64,000 nt of DNA, from positions 124,001-188,000 of the forward strand of contig JABTTZ010000004.1 in assembly GCA_015075625.1 (NCBI GenBank), read 5' to 3'. The notes under the pieces were generated by a model. It ran no database searches, had not been told where the DNA came from, and worked only from the letters and a program-made list of their open reading frames with translations. How positions within the stretch are numbered: the first letter of the stretch is position 1; each line of letters begins with the position of its first letter. This document shows positions 41,161 to 48,354 of the stretch, one piece after another. A program made the position numbers and the translations under genes. This stretch comes from Anaerolineales bacterium (GTDB taxonomy: Bacteria > Chloroflexota > Anaerolineae > Aggregatilineales > UBA2796).

Positions 41161-43044
41161 TTACCACGATTTGACATAGATCATCCCAATCGGGAGCAGG
41201 GTATCCGGCGTCACGCCCGGCGCCGTCACCCGCACCCCATCCCACCACTGGTAAACGGAGAGCATGATTGCATAATTCCCTGTGAGCAGGGGATAGGGAA
41301 GGGTCAGGGGGCGTTCTTCTACATAGTATTGCCCCACCGTCCAGCGCGAGGTAGCCGGATCGCCACTGAGCAGCGCGGGTGCGCCGTCGGCTTGCGCGGT
41401 GACGCCCTTGCCTTCCTCCCAGAAATACACGCCGATGCTGAAATCGCGCTCTTGCGGGGCGGCGGCTGACCACCACAGGCGCACCCGCACCGTATCACCC
41501 TCCCGCCAGACAAGGGGGAGTCCAGCATCATTGAGCAGTTCTGCCCCGTGAAAGCGAATCCCGTTCACAAACATAATCCCCTCTGGGTTGGGCGGGGCTT
41601 CGTAGCGGGTGAAGGTGAACACCACATCGCCAAAGGTTTCCCCTTGGGCGCGTCCGTTTTCAGCCCGAAGGCGGTAGTCCTCACGCCCTTTTCCGGTAAA
41701 GGTGACCAGCCACAGGCGCGGATAGCGCTCTGGGGTGGCGTCGATCTGCTCCGCTGTGACAAAGGTCAAGCCGCCGTGTGGGAAGTAAGCGCGGGTGAAG
41801 TAATCCCATTCCTCGGCGTCAATAGGGATGCAGCCAGCACAGGTCAGGTCAAGCAAGAGCGCATCCCCATCGCGGTGACGTCCTTGCAGTTCGCTGAACA
41901 TGGTAACGAAGGGGAGGCGCTGTACGGTCTCGTAACGCTCATCGAGCGGCAGACGGTCAAACATCCCAACGGCAAACACGGCGGCACAGGCGATGAGCGC
42001 CGGACGCGGCAAAAGCGCCAACCCCGCCCCAATCCACAAGGCAAAGCCCACCATAACCCACGCAAGGTGGCGCGCCTGAAAGCCATCAATCCCCGCCGCA
42101 ATCCACAACAAGGCAACTGGCGCCAGCACCCATGCGGTCATGGCAAGCATGCGCCGCCGAACTCCCCACCGATCCCAAACCAGCGCGGCGGCGATCAGGA
42201 AAAGGGCGATCCATAAGGCGGGCTGCCCACCAACATAATCCAAATAGTGATTGACCAAACGCTCTCCGGGGGGTACATAGGGAATGTATTTTTCGACAAT
42301 CTCACGCTTTTGGCGAATGGCATCCAGCTTGGAAAGCGCCTCCGGCAGACACAAGAACGCCGTGATTGCGGCGGGGATCAGCCAGCGGCGGATGAATTCC
42401 CACAGTGGGCGGCGGTTCGTGATCAGGGTATAGAGTCCGATCATTGCCATGCCGAAGATCGCCGTGTTATGGACGTAAAACATCCCCGCCATGACGACGC
42501 CGAGGCACACCCCCCGCAGCCGCGAAGGGTGCGCCTTTTCCATATAGCGCAAGGCAAGGATCATCGCCCACACCCACACCGTCAGGTGTAAGACGTAGCC
42601 GCGCACCACCGTGCTGAGCAAGATCATGTAGGTGAAGGCGCTGAACGCCCCCGCCGTGAACACCCCTGCCCGCGTCCCAAAGAGCCGCATCCCCAAGCGG
42701 TAGACGAGGGCGACGCACAGCAGCATCGTGAGGATCGTTGAGAAGCGCATGGCAAAGGGGCTGATTCCGGTCAGGACGCGCCAGCCATGAACAAGGAGGA
42801 AATGCGCGGGGGGCCAATCATAGCCGACCCAATCGAGGGTTTGACGTACCGTCCCAAGCGTGATCCAGACCGTCCATACCTCATCTTTTTGGAGGTTGAG
42901 CGTCTCAAGGCGCAAAATACGGCTAGCAGTGACCAACAGCAAGATGCCGACCATCGCCCACAACGCCCACCGCGCTCGCTGCGGGGAGAGTGGGGAGGTA
43001 AAGGCTAAACGGAGATGGGGAAAAATTGCCTTGCTCGTGAACAT
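41161..43044 (-). CDS. GT-C membrane glycosyltransferase (PMT/ArnT-like)
   Basis: 627 residues from ATG 43044. The frame stays open upstream through R3 copy A and into the opposite gene, but that part is not coding. About 11 membrane helices. After the first helix comes LNLQKDEVWTVWITLG with the acidic pair expected for GT-C catalysis, then YDWPPAHFLLVHGW. Helices FMARF... to RPALIACAAVFAVGMF follow, and an extracytoplasmic C-terminal domain (about 400-627) ends the protein. Members use polyprenyl-phosphate sugars to glycosylate lipids or proteins outside the membrane. The acceptor is unknown; the lipoprotein downstream is an obvious candidate only by position. Confidence 0.83.
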   Translation of the reverse strand: MFTSKAIFPHLRLAFTSPLSPQRARWALWAMVGILLLVTASRILRLETLNLQKDEVWTVWITLGTVRQTLDWVGYDWPPAHFLLVHGWRVLTGISPFAMRFSTILTMLLCVALVYRLGMRLFGTRAGVFTAGAFSAFTYMILLSTVVRGYVLHLTVWVWAMILALRYMEKAHPSRLRGVCLGVVMAGMFYVHNTAIFGMAMIGLYTLITNRRPLWEFIRRWLIPAAITAFLCLPEALSKLDAIRQKREIVEKYIPYVPPGERLVNHYLDYVGGQPALWIALFLIAAALVWDRWGVRRRMLAMTAWVLAPVALLWIAAGIDGFQARHLAWVMVGFALWIGAGLALLPRPALIACAAVFAVGMFDRLPLDERYETVQRLPFVTMFSELQGRHRDGDALLLDLTCAGCIPIDAEEWDYFTRAYFPHGGLTFVTAEQIDATPERYPRLWLVTFTGKGREDYRLRAENGRAQGETFGDVVFTFTRYEAPPNPEGIMFVNGIRFHGAELLNDAGLPLVWREGDTVRVRLWWSAAAPQERDFSIGVYFWEEGKGVTAQADGAPALLSGDPATSRWTVGQYYVEERPLTLPYPLLTGNYAIMLSVYQWWDGVRVTAPGVTPDTLLPIGMIYVKSW

Positions 43045-43047
43045 ATC

Positions 43048-43211
43048 ATTGCAGTACCCTCGCTGGTTGGACTGCAACCAGCCTTCTGACAAGAAGGACG
43101 GGCGTTTATTACTTTCCCCCTTGATCACTGCCACATGCCCATCGGTAAGTATATCATGACGATCAGGGGCGTCAACCAATAAGGGGGTCAGTTTCCTTGA
43201 AAAATGTTGTA
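43048..43211 (+). repeat. R3 element, copy A
   Basis: 164 bp, starting 4 bp before the glycosyltransferase ATG on the other strand and ending about 70 bp before the SIMPL gene. Stems CTGGTTG-GACTG-CAACCAG and CCTTCT-GACA-AGAAGG are perfect. It aligns along its whole length with copies B and C. Confidence 0.85.
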
Positions 43212-43279
43212 AGCGATTCCGCGGCGATTCACAAGAAAACCATTCCGCCTTCGTTATTGACTGTTCAGGAGGATTAATC

Positions 43280-44077
43280 ATGGTTACCAAGCGTATTTTC
43301 CTTGTTGTAGCGGCATTTGTGGTGCTGGCTGCCCTCTCCCTGTTTCCCTCGGCGCGGGTGGGGGAAGCCCTTGCACAAGGGGGAACATTCGACGAACCGG
43401 GGGTGATTACCGTCACCGGAAGCGCCGAGATTCGCGTTGTCCCCGATGAGGTTGTTCTGACGTTGGGGGTAGAGAGTTTCGCCAAAGATTTAAAACTGGC
43501 GACATTAGATAACGATACGCGGGTGGCAGCGGTGCTGAAACTTGCCGAGACATTCGTCATTGCCGCCGAGCAAGTAAAAGTTGATTTCATCACTGTTGAA
43601 CCGCACTACGTCTACAACAGCGGCGAGGTCAAATACCGCGATGGCTATTTTGTCCGAAAGACCATCGTCTTTACCTTGAAAGATATTTCAAAATTTGATG
43701 CGCTGCTCTCAGCAGCGCTTAACGCCGGCGCGGATTACGTCCATGGGATTGATTTCCGCACGACGGAACTGCGCAAGTACCGTGACCAAGCGCGGGATTT
43801 GGCTATCAAAGCGGCGCAGGAGAAGGCAGAAGCGCTTAGCGGGGCATTGGGACAGACGATTGGACGCCCCACCTCGATTCAAGAGTATGGCGCGGGGTGG
43901 CAGTCCTTTTATGGCTCATGGTGGGGGAGAGGAAACACAAATAACATAAGTCAAAACGTGATTCAATCGGTGAGCAGCGATCCTGCCCCCGAAATCGAGG
44001 GGACATTTGCGCCGGGGCAGATCGTCATCAGCGCGACGGTGGGCGTCACCTTTGAGATGCACACAAACGCCAAATAG
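43280..44077 (+). CDS. Exported SIMPL-domain (DUF541) protein
   Basis: 265 residues. A signal peptide (VTKRIFLVVAAFVVLAAL..., cleavage after VGEALA) directs export. The rest is one SIMPL domain: ITVTGSAEIRVVPDEVVLTLGVES at the start, then ISKFDALLSAALNAGADYVHGIDF and RDQARDLAIKAAQEKAEALSGALG, ending VIISATVGVTFEM. These proteins form periplasmic or extracellular oligomers and are linked to stress or signalling, without a known enzymatic role. AGGAGG lies at ideal distance before the ATG. Single gene between R3 copy A and an R1 remnant. Confidence 0.9.
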   Translation: MVTKRIFLVVAAFVVLAALSLFPSARVGEALAQGGTFDEPGVITVTGSAEIRVVPDEVVLTLGVESFAKDLKLATLDNDTRVAAVLKLAETFVIAAEQVKVDFITVEPHYVYNSGEVKYRDGYFVRKTIVFTLKDISKFDALLSAALNAGADYVHGIDFRTTELRKYRDQARDLAIKAAQEKAEALSGALGQTIGRPTSIQEYGAGWQSFYGSWWGRGNTNNISQNVIQSVSSDPAPEIEGTFAPGQIVISATVGVTFEMHTNAK

Positions 44078-44099
44078 GACGGTATATTGGGGAGTGTTG

Positions 44100-44140
44100 C
44101 CCGCCGCTAAAGCAGCGGGCTAGGGCTGTCCACCCCTAGG
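44100..44140 (-). repeat. R1 repeat, truncated copy
   Basis: Has CCCGCCGC-TAAA-GCAGCGGG (44100-44119), identical to copy 1, but what follows has lost the second stem and most of the third. It lies between the SIMPL gene and RidA, which converge. Confidence 0.7.
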
Positions 44141-44192
44141 GAGCTTGAAAGGTAATGTGCTGCGCTGCTTCAGGCTGCTTGGGGTAATTTTT

Positions 44193-44579
44193 TCACCCTG
44201 CCGCCATCGCCTCTACCTCTAACTTCCAGCGTGGGTCAAGAAGCTGCGCACAGACGACAGTTAGGGTTATGGCGTGCGTCCCTAAATACTTTTTCCGCAG
44301 CCGGACATTAGCGTCATCGTACTCCGGGCTTGCCAGATAGGTTCTGACCGAGATCAAATTTGTGTAGGTCATCCCTGCCGAGGCAAGAATTGCCCCCAAA
44401 TACTGCCAGATGATCTCACCTTGTTCCTCAAAGGTTTCGGGCATCGTTTGCCCATCCGCTAAATAACCGTTGAGTCCACTGATAATCAGAAGGCGTGCGC
44501 CGCTCGTGATTTCAACAGCATGGTTGTAACAGGTGTACTGGGGATACAGCCCCACTGGGTTGTGAGTGATGATGGACAT
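44193..44579 (-). CDS. RidA/YjgF-family imine deaminase-like protein
   Basis: 128 residues from ATG 44579, which has AAGGAG at about 7 nt; a longer frame starts at 44636 without support. The segments LIISGLNGYLADGQTMP, EEQGEIIWQYLGAILASAGMTYTNLISVRTYL and the terminal LDPRWKLEVEAMAA follow the Rid fold. The key Arg that binds the carboxylate lies in the VRTYL strand (SVRTYLAS). Rid proteins hydrolyse reactive enamines and imines. The gene upstream in the same operon encodes a flavin amine oxidase that makes imines, which gives it a likely role as scavenger. Trimeric and cytoplasmic in the family. Confidence 0.87.
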   Translation of the reverse strand: MSIITHNPVGLYPQYTCYNHAVEITSGARLLIISGLNGYLADGQTMPETFEEQGEIIWQYLGAILASAGMTYTNLISVRTYLASPEYDDANVRLRKKYLGTHAITLTVVCAQLLDPRWKLEVEAMAAG

Positions 44580-44604
44580 TTCTGCATCTCCTTTGTTTAG
44601 ATGT

Positions 44605-45738
44605 TTAGAGAGTAAATCGCCGCACTGACAGGGCATCTATTGGTAGGGTTGGGGTTTCCCCCCGCGCCAACTGCGCGGCAACTTTACCACTCAGAATCCC
44701 AAACTTGAACCCATGCCCCGAACAAGGCGAGGCGAGGATCACGTTGGGATAGGCGGGGTGACGATCCAACAGAAAATGGGAATCGGGCGTCATTGTGTAG
44801 AGGCAGACGCGCATCTCCTTCACCGAGGTATCGACAGCGGGCAGGTATGCCCGGACGAACGCCGCCACCCGTTCGGCATAGGCGGGGTCGCCGCTCCGTT
44901 TCACGGCGTCGGGATCGGTATCTTCGTGGTTGCAGTGAACGCCAACCTTCATCCCGCTTCCGCGCACATCGGGCAAGCCATAGAAAAAGCCATCATGCCC
45001 AATAAACACGGGCAGTTCGCCAAGCCGGTAGCCCGCTCTGGTATCAAAATAGACAACTTGTTCGCGGGTGGGCTGAAAAGGGAGTGCCAGATCAAGCCCG
45101 CGCAACAATCCGCTCATCCATGCTCCCGCTGCCATGATCACCGATCCCGCCTCGAACGCTCCGCCCGTCGTCTCCACGCGGACATGATCGGCGCCGGGGA
45201 GGATGCGCGTCACCTGTGTGTCGTAATGGAGCGCCGCGCCATGTCGTGCCGCCATTTTCGCCAGCGCATGGACGCACTCCGAGGCGATCAGGACACCCGT
45301 TTCCGCTTGGTAGAGGGTCTCCATGGTTGGTGGAGGGCGAAACTGCGGGACGCGCCGTGCCACCTCCTCAGCCGTCAAGACCTCGAAGGGGACGCCTTCG
45401 GCACTCATTGCTGCCCGCGTTGCTGCATACGTGGGAATCGACTCATTGCCGAAATCGTAGCCGCCGGTGATATGCAGTAGCCGCCGCTCGGAATCCTGTT
45501 CCATGGCTGCCCACGCCAGATATGCCTCGCGCACCCATTGGATGTATAGGGGCGTGTCATAGGCATAACGGATGATCCGCGATTCGCCGTGCGAACTGCC
45601 AAAGGTGTGATTAGGGTGGAACTGCTCCAGTCCAACCACGCCGACTCCGCTGCGGGCAAGCTGATAGGCTGCCGCTGAGCCAACAACGCCTAAACCAATG
45701 ACAATCACATCAAATGACCCAGCGGATGTACCCATCAT
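44605..45738 (-). CDS. Monomeric sarcosine oxidase / N-methyltryptophan oxidase-type flavoenzyme
   Basis: 377 residues. FAD loop DVIVIGLGVVGSAAAYQLAR (about 9-28), then FGSSHGESRIIRYAYD and YIQWVREAYLAW, typical of MSOX/MTOX. The Cys in MRVCLYTMTPDSHFLLDRHP matches the covalent FAD attachment site. The C-terminal block ASPCSGHGFKFGILSGKVAAQL is standard. The enzyme oxidises an N-methyl or secondary amino acid with O2, giving an imine, formaldehyde and H2O2. The ABC-ATPase stop codon and its GGAGG sit directly upstream, so it is translationally tied to the exporter. ATG 45735 is an equally good start. Which amine is used is unknown. Confidence 0.9.
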   Translation of the reverse strand: MMGTSAGSFDVIVIGLGVVGSAAAYQLARSGVGVVGLEQFHPNHTFGSSHGESRIIRYAYDTPLYIQWVREAYLAWAAMEQDSERRLLHITGGYDFGNESIPTYAATRAAMSAEGVPFEVLTAEEVARRVPQFRPPPTMETLYQAETGVLIASECVHALAKMAARHGAALHYDTQVTRILPGADHVRVETTGGAFEAGSVIMAAGAWMSGLLRGLDLALPFQPTREQVVYFDTRAGYRLGELPVFIGHDGFFYGLPDVRGSGMKVGVHCNHEDTDPDAVKRSGDPAYAERVAAFVRAYLPAVDTSVKEMRVCLYTMTPDSHFLLDRHPAYPNVILASPCSGHGFKFGILSGKVAAQLARGETPTLPIDALSVRRFTL

Positions 45739-46518
45739 TCAGCCTCCATGTAACGCCCGTTCATAGGCGCTCAGAACATTCTCGGTTGCCCCATCGTGCT
45801 GGATGCGCCCCTCGTGCAGCCAGATGCTCCGTTCGCAAAGCGCACGCACGCTCTCTGCCGCGTGGGAGACGAACAAAATCGTGTGACCATCTGCCTTCAA
45901 CTGCGCCACCCGTGCGAGGCATTTTTCTTGAAAGGCAGCATCACCCACCGCTAGGACTTCATCTAGAAGGACGACATCGGGCAAGATGTGAACGGCGACG
46001 CTGAACCCCAAGCGGGCGATCATCCCACTGGAATAATGCTTGACGGGTGAATCGATGAAGGGACGAATCTCAGCAAATTCAATAATCGCCTCGATAATTT
46101 CGTCGGTCTGGCGAGGGGGGACGCCGTGAATAGCGGCATTCAGGTAGATATTCTTCCGCCCAGAAAGATCAGGCAGGAAGCCCGCCCCTAACCCTAAGAG
46201 CGCAGCAAAGCGCCCCCGTATGCTGACCGTCCCCTGTGTGGGGGGCATGATTCCGGCGATTAGGCGGAGCAGCGTCGTCTTGCCCGAACCGTTGCGCCCA
46301 ACAATGGCGACGCACTCGCCGGGCTGGATGCTGAAATGGACATCTTCCAGCGCCCAGAACAAATGGGATTCTAAGCGCTCCCCGCCCCGGTTGAGCAGGC
46401 GACGAAGGGCGGTTGCCGCCTCGTGGCGCAGGCTAGGGCGTGACTCCCGACGGGCATAGCGTTTATAGACGTGATCAATGGTGATAATCGGCACACACTC
46501 AGCGGCACGTTTAGGCAT
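45739..46518 (-). CDS. Polysaccharide-export ABC transporter ATPase (Wzt/TagH-like)
   Basis: 259 residues. Walker A GRNGSGKTTLLRL, signature YSSGMIARLGFSVAVHI and Walker B VVLLDEVLAVGD are those of the O-antigen, capsule and teichoic-acid export ATPases; the preceding N-terminal stretch with FWALEDVHFSIQPGECVAIVG fits too. There is no C-terminal carbohydrate-binding domain, so the substrate end is not recognised by this subunit. It energises export of a lipid-linked glycan with the permease, which it overlaps by 8 nt. Start ATG 46518. Confidence 0.93.
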   Translation of the reverse strand: MPKRAAECVPIITIDHVYKRYARRESRPSLRHEAATALRRLLNRGGERLESHLFWALEDVHFSIQPGECVAIVGRNGSGKTTLLRLIAGIMPPTQGTVSIRGRFAALLGLGAGFLPDLSGRKNIYLNAAIHGVPPRQTDEIIEAIIEFAEIRPFIDSPVKHYSSGMIARLGFSVAVHILPDVVLLDEVLAVGDAAFQEKCLARVAQLKADGHTILFVSHAAESVRALCERSIWLHEGRIQHDGATENVLSAYERALHGG

Positions 46519-47680
46519 AGTCGGTTACCCGATCTTTGTTGGCAAGGAAGAAGGCATAGCCCGTGTAGAGCAGAGCCGCCGCCACCACCGCCGGATAGTA
46601 GAGCGTCAGAGGATCGGGCGGGCGGGCGTAGAGGATCACATCACGCACACCCTGAATGACCCCCGCCAAGGGGTTGATCAAGACCAGTACGCGGAGATGG
46701 TCAGGAATGCTTGCCACCGGATAGAGAATCGGCGTCAGGTAGAAGAATAATTGCAGGATGACGGACACCAGTTGCGGCATATCGCGGACGATCACCGTCA
46801 GGCAGCTAACGATGCACATAATCCCTAAAGTGAAGGCGATGAAAATAGCGAGCAGCGGGATCAAGTAGACATAGTAAGCGTTGGGGAAAATCCCATTCAG
46901 GGCGTTGACGATGAGCATTGCGCCAAAGGTGAAGATCAGGTCTACCAGTGCCTCCCCAAGTGCCAGTAGAACGGGAATCTCGCGGGGGAGGGGGACTTGG
47001 TTTAGCAAGCCCATCTTGGCGACGAGCGCCGTCAGCCCGTTCAGCGTCCCCTGACTGAGCAAACCCCAAAAGACCAAACCAGAGAGGAAGAACGAGACGA
47101 ACGGCACGCCGAATTCCACCCGCAAAATTTGGGAGAACGCCAGCGCCAAAACAAGCGAGGTTGCCAGAGGCAGCAAAATGATCCACAAAATGCCCAGGAG
47201 TGTCTGGCTGTAGCGGGCTTGGATGGTGTAGCGCAGCCACAGCCCCACCAGCGCTCGATTGGTGACGAGAGTACGCAGGTTTGCCCACAACGCGCCGGGC
47301 GGCTTGTGGCGCATAAGGCGGTTGGGGTAGGCGACGGTGAGGAGTGCCAAAACAACGCCGGTTATCCCAAAATAGATCATCTGCAATTGGGAGACATCTG
47401 GCAGCAGGACGACCACGCCGAGTGCCATCAGCACTAACGAGGTGAGGGTAGGGAGGAGCGTCAGGCGATAACGGGACAGCGGATGCGTCCCTAAGCGATG
47501 CGCCATTGCCGTAATGAGGAAAGTCAGCAGCGCCGTGCCGAGGGCGATCCCATAGATCAGCGGCGGGTCGCCTTGATACTCTGCGCCGAGGGAGTTTCCC
47601 CAAGGAATCCGCAAACGAATCTGAAGGGCAACGAGGTGCGCCCCAACTAAAAGAGCAAGGTTGGCGAGGAGGGCGATCAT
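46511..47680 (-). CDS. ABC-2 polysaccharide export permease with extra N-terminal membrane domain
   Basis: 389 residues. The C-terminal 260 residues are a Wzm/TagG-type ABC-2 permease: LWLRYTIQARYSQTLLGILWIILLPL, VPFVSFFLSGLVFWGLL, LNQVPLPREI, and LFFYLTPILYPVASIP. Ahead of it are about 125 residues with four hydrophobic helices (MIALLANLALLVGAHLVAL to IYFGITGVVLALLTV) that resemble the membrane part of WbaP-like sugar transferases (IRLRIPWGN...). This addition is not part of the usual permease. The start has no Shine-Dalgarno; an extended -10 box (TGGTAGAAT) ends 9 nt before the ATG, so the message may be leaderless. First gene of the export-oxidase-RidA run. Confidence 0.87.
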   Translation of the reverse strand: MIALLANLALLVGAHLVALQIRLRIPWGNSLGAEYQGDPPLIYGIALGTALLTFLITAMAHRLGTHPLSRYRLTLLPTLTSLVLMALGVVVLLPDVSQLQMIYFGITGVVLALLTVAYPNRLMRHKPPGALWANLRTLVTNRALVGLWLRYTIQARYSQTLLGILWIILLPLATSLVLALAFSQILRVEFGVPFVSFFLSGLVFWGLLSQGTLNGLTALVAKMGLLNQVPLPREIPVLLALGEALVDLIFTFGAMLIVNALNGIFPNAYYVYLIPLLAIFIAFTLGIMCIVSCLTVIVRDMPQLVSVILQLFFYLTPILYPVASIPDHLRVLVLINPLAGVIQGVRDVILYARPPDPLTLYYPAVVAAALLYTGYAFFLANKDRVTDYA

Positions 47681-47689
47681 AGGGAGGGG

Positions 47690-47698
47690 ATTCTACCA
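47690..47698 (-). promoter_or_regulatory. Extended -10 promoter of the ABC-2 permease operon
   Basis: TGGTAGAAT on the minus strand (TG-n plus TAGAAT), 9 nt before the ATG at 47680. An extended -10 can work without a -35 hexamer; none is seen. The initiation point would fall at or very near the start codon. Confidence 0.5.
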
Positions 47699-48354
47699 TA
47701 CCTCGGAAAAATCCCCACCCCCTGCATCCCCGTAGGGACGCCCGCCGCTGAAGGCGTGGGCTAAGGCTAACCACCTCTATGGGGCTAGTCATCCGTCAGA
47801 AAGATTTCTAAAAGACCCCCTATCCCCCACCCCCTTTCCCCGTACACAGGGAAAGGGGAGAAATTCTGCGGGCGAGGGGGTGAGGGGAAGCCCCCTCAAA
47901 GACGTGATTCTCCCTTCTCTCACAGGGAGAGCGGGTACACACCGAAGGTGGGTCGCAGGGGGATGAGGACTGTCTCTCTCTATGATTACCTTCTTGATGG
48001 TCTACTAAGTACAAACAAAAAAGCCCTTTGGGGTGGGGACGACGGAAAAGCCCATACGGATATGCCTTTTAAGCCCCGAAGGGGTGGCTGTTTTCAGCCC
48101 GCTGCTTTAGCGGCGGGATCATACGTCAGCCCGCCTTTTCAATGTGGTGGTACTTAGGAAGCCATTTCCCCTCAACTTTGGGGGTTTATGCACAACGCCT
48201 AGTCAATCTTGCACCTTTGTGGTATGCTAATGGACGTGGTTGTAGACAAAATCAAGAAATAATACATTTGAAATGTCAAAATAAATAAAGCGCTATTAGT
48301 CTTGCCTGTGTCTGGGAAGTTTATGTCTCTCAAGGGAGATAATCGAAGAAGTCT
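47699..48354. repeat. Long intergenic repeat region before the KimA-like gene
   Basis: About 650 bp without a gene. Contains a degenerate R1/R2 piece (47735-47800), the perfect 10-bp stem CCCCTTTCCC with GGGAAAGGGG (47831-47858), other G/C-tract repeats to about 47945, and a complete R1 copy at 48071-48117. From about 48180 the sequence becomes AT-richer and should carry the promoter of the permease; a weak -10 (TATGCT, near 48223) is visible. Confidence 0.65.
48071..48117 (+). repeat. Triple-hairpin repeat R1, copy 3 (complete)
   Basis: Same three stems as copy 1 in the other orientation: CCCC-GAA-GGGG, GGCTG-TTTT-CAGCC and CCCGCTGC-TTTA-GCGGCGGG. Copy 1 is at 7733-7782. Confidence 0.85.

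Noticed and set aside
43217-43234. Rex site before the SIMPL gene
   Set aside because: Only the right half TTCACAA fits; the left half matches 3 of 7 positions, no better than chance neighbours.
43045-43593. N-terminal extension of the GT-C glycosyltransferase by about 180 residues
   Set aside because: It would run through R3 copy A and antisense to the SIMPL gene, and the residues do not look membrane-like; ATG 43044 begins the normal protein.
48180-48354. c-di-AMP (ydaO) riboswitch before the KimA-like gene
   Set aside because: The leader is AT-rich with no ydaO-like conserved segments that I can recognise.
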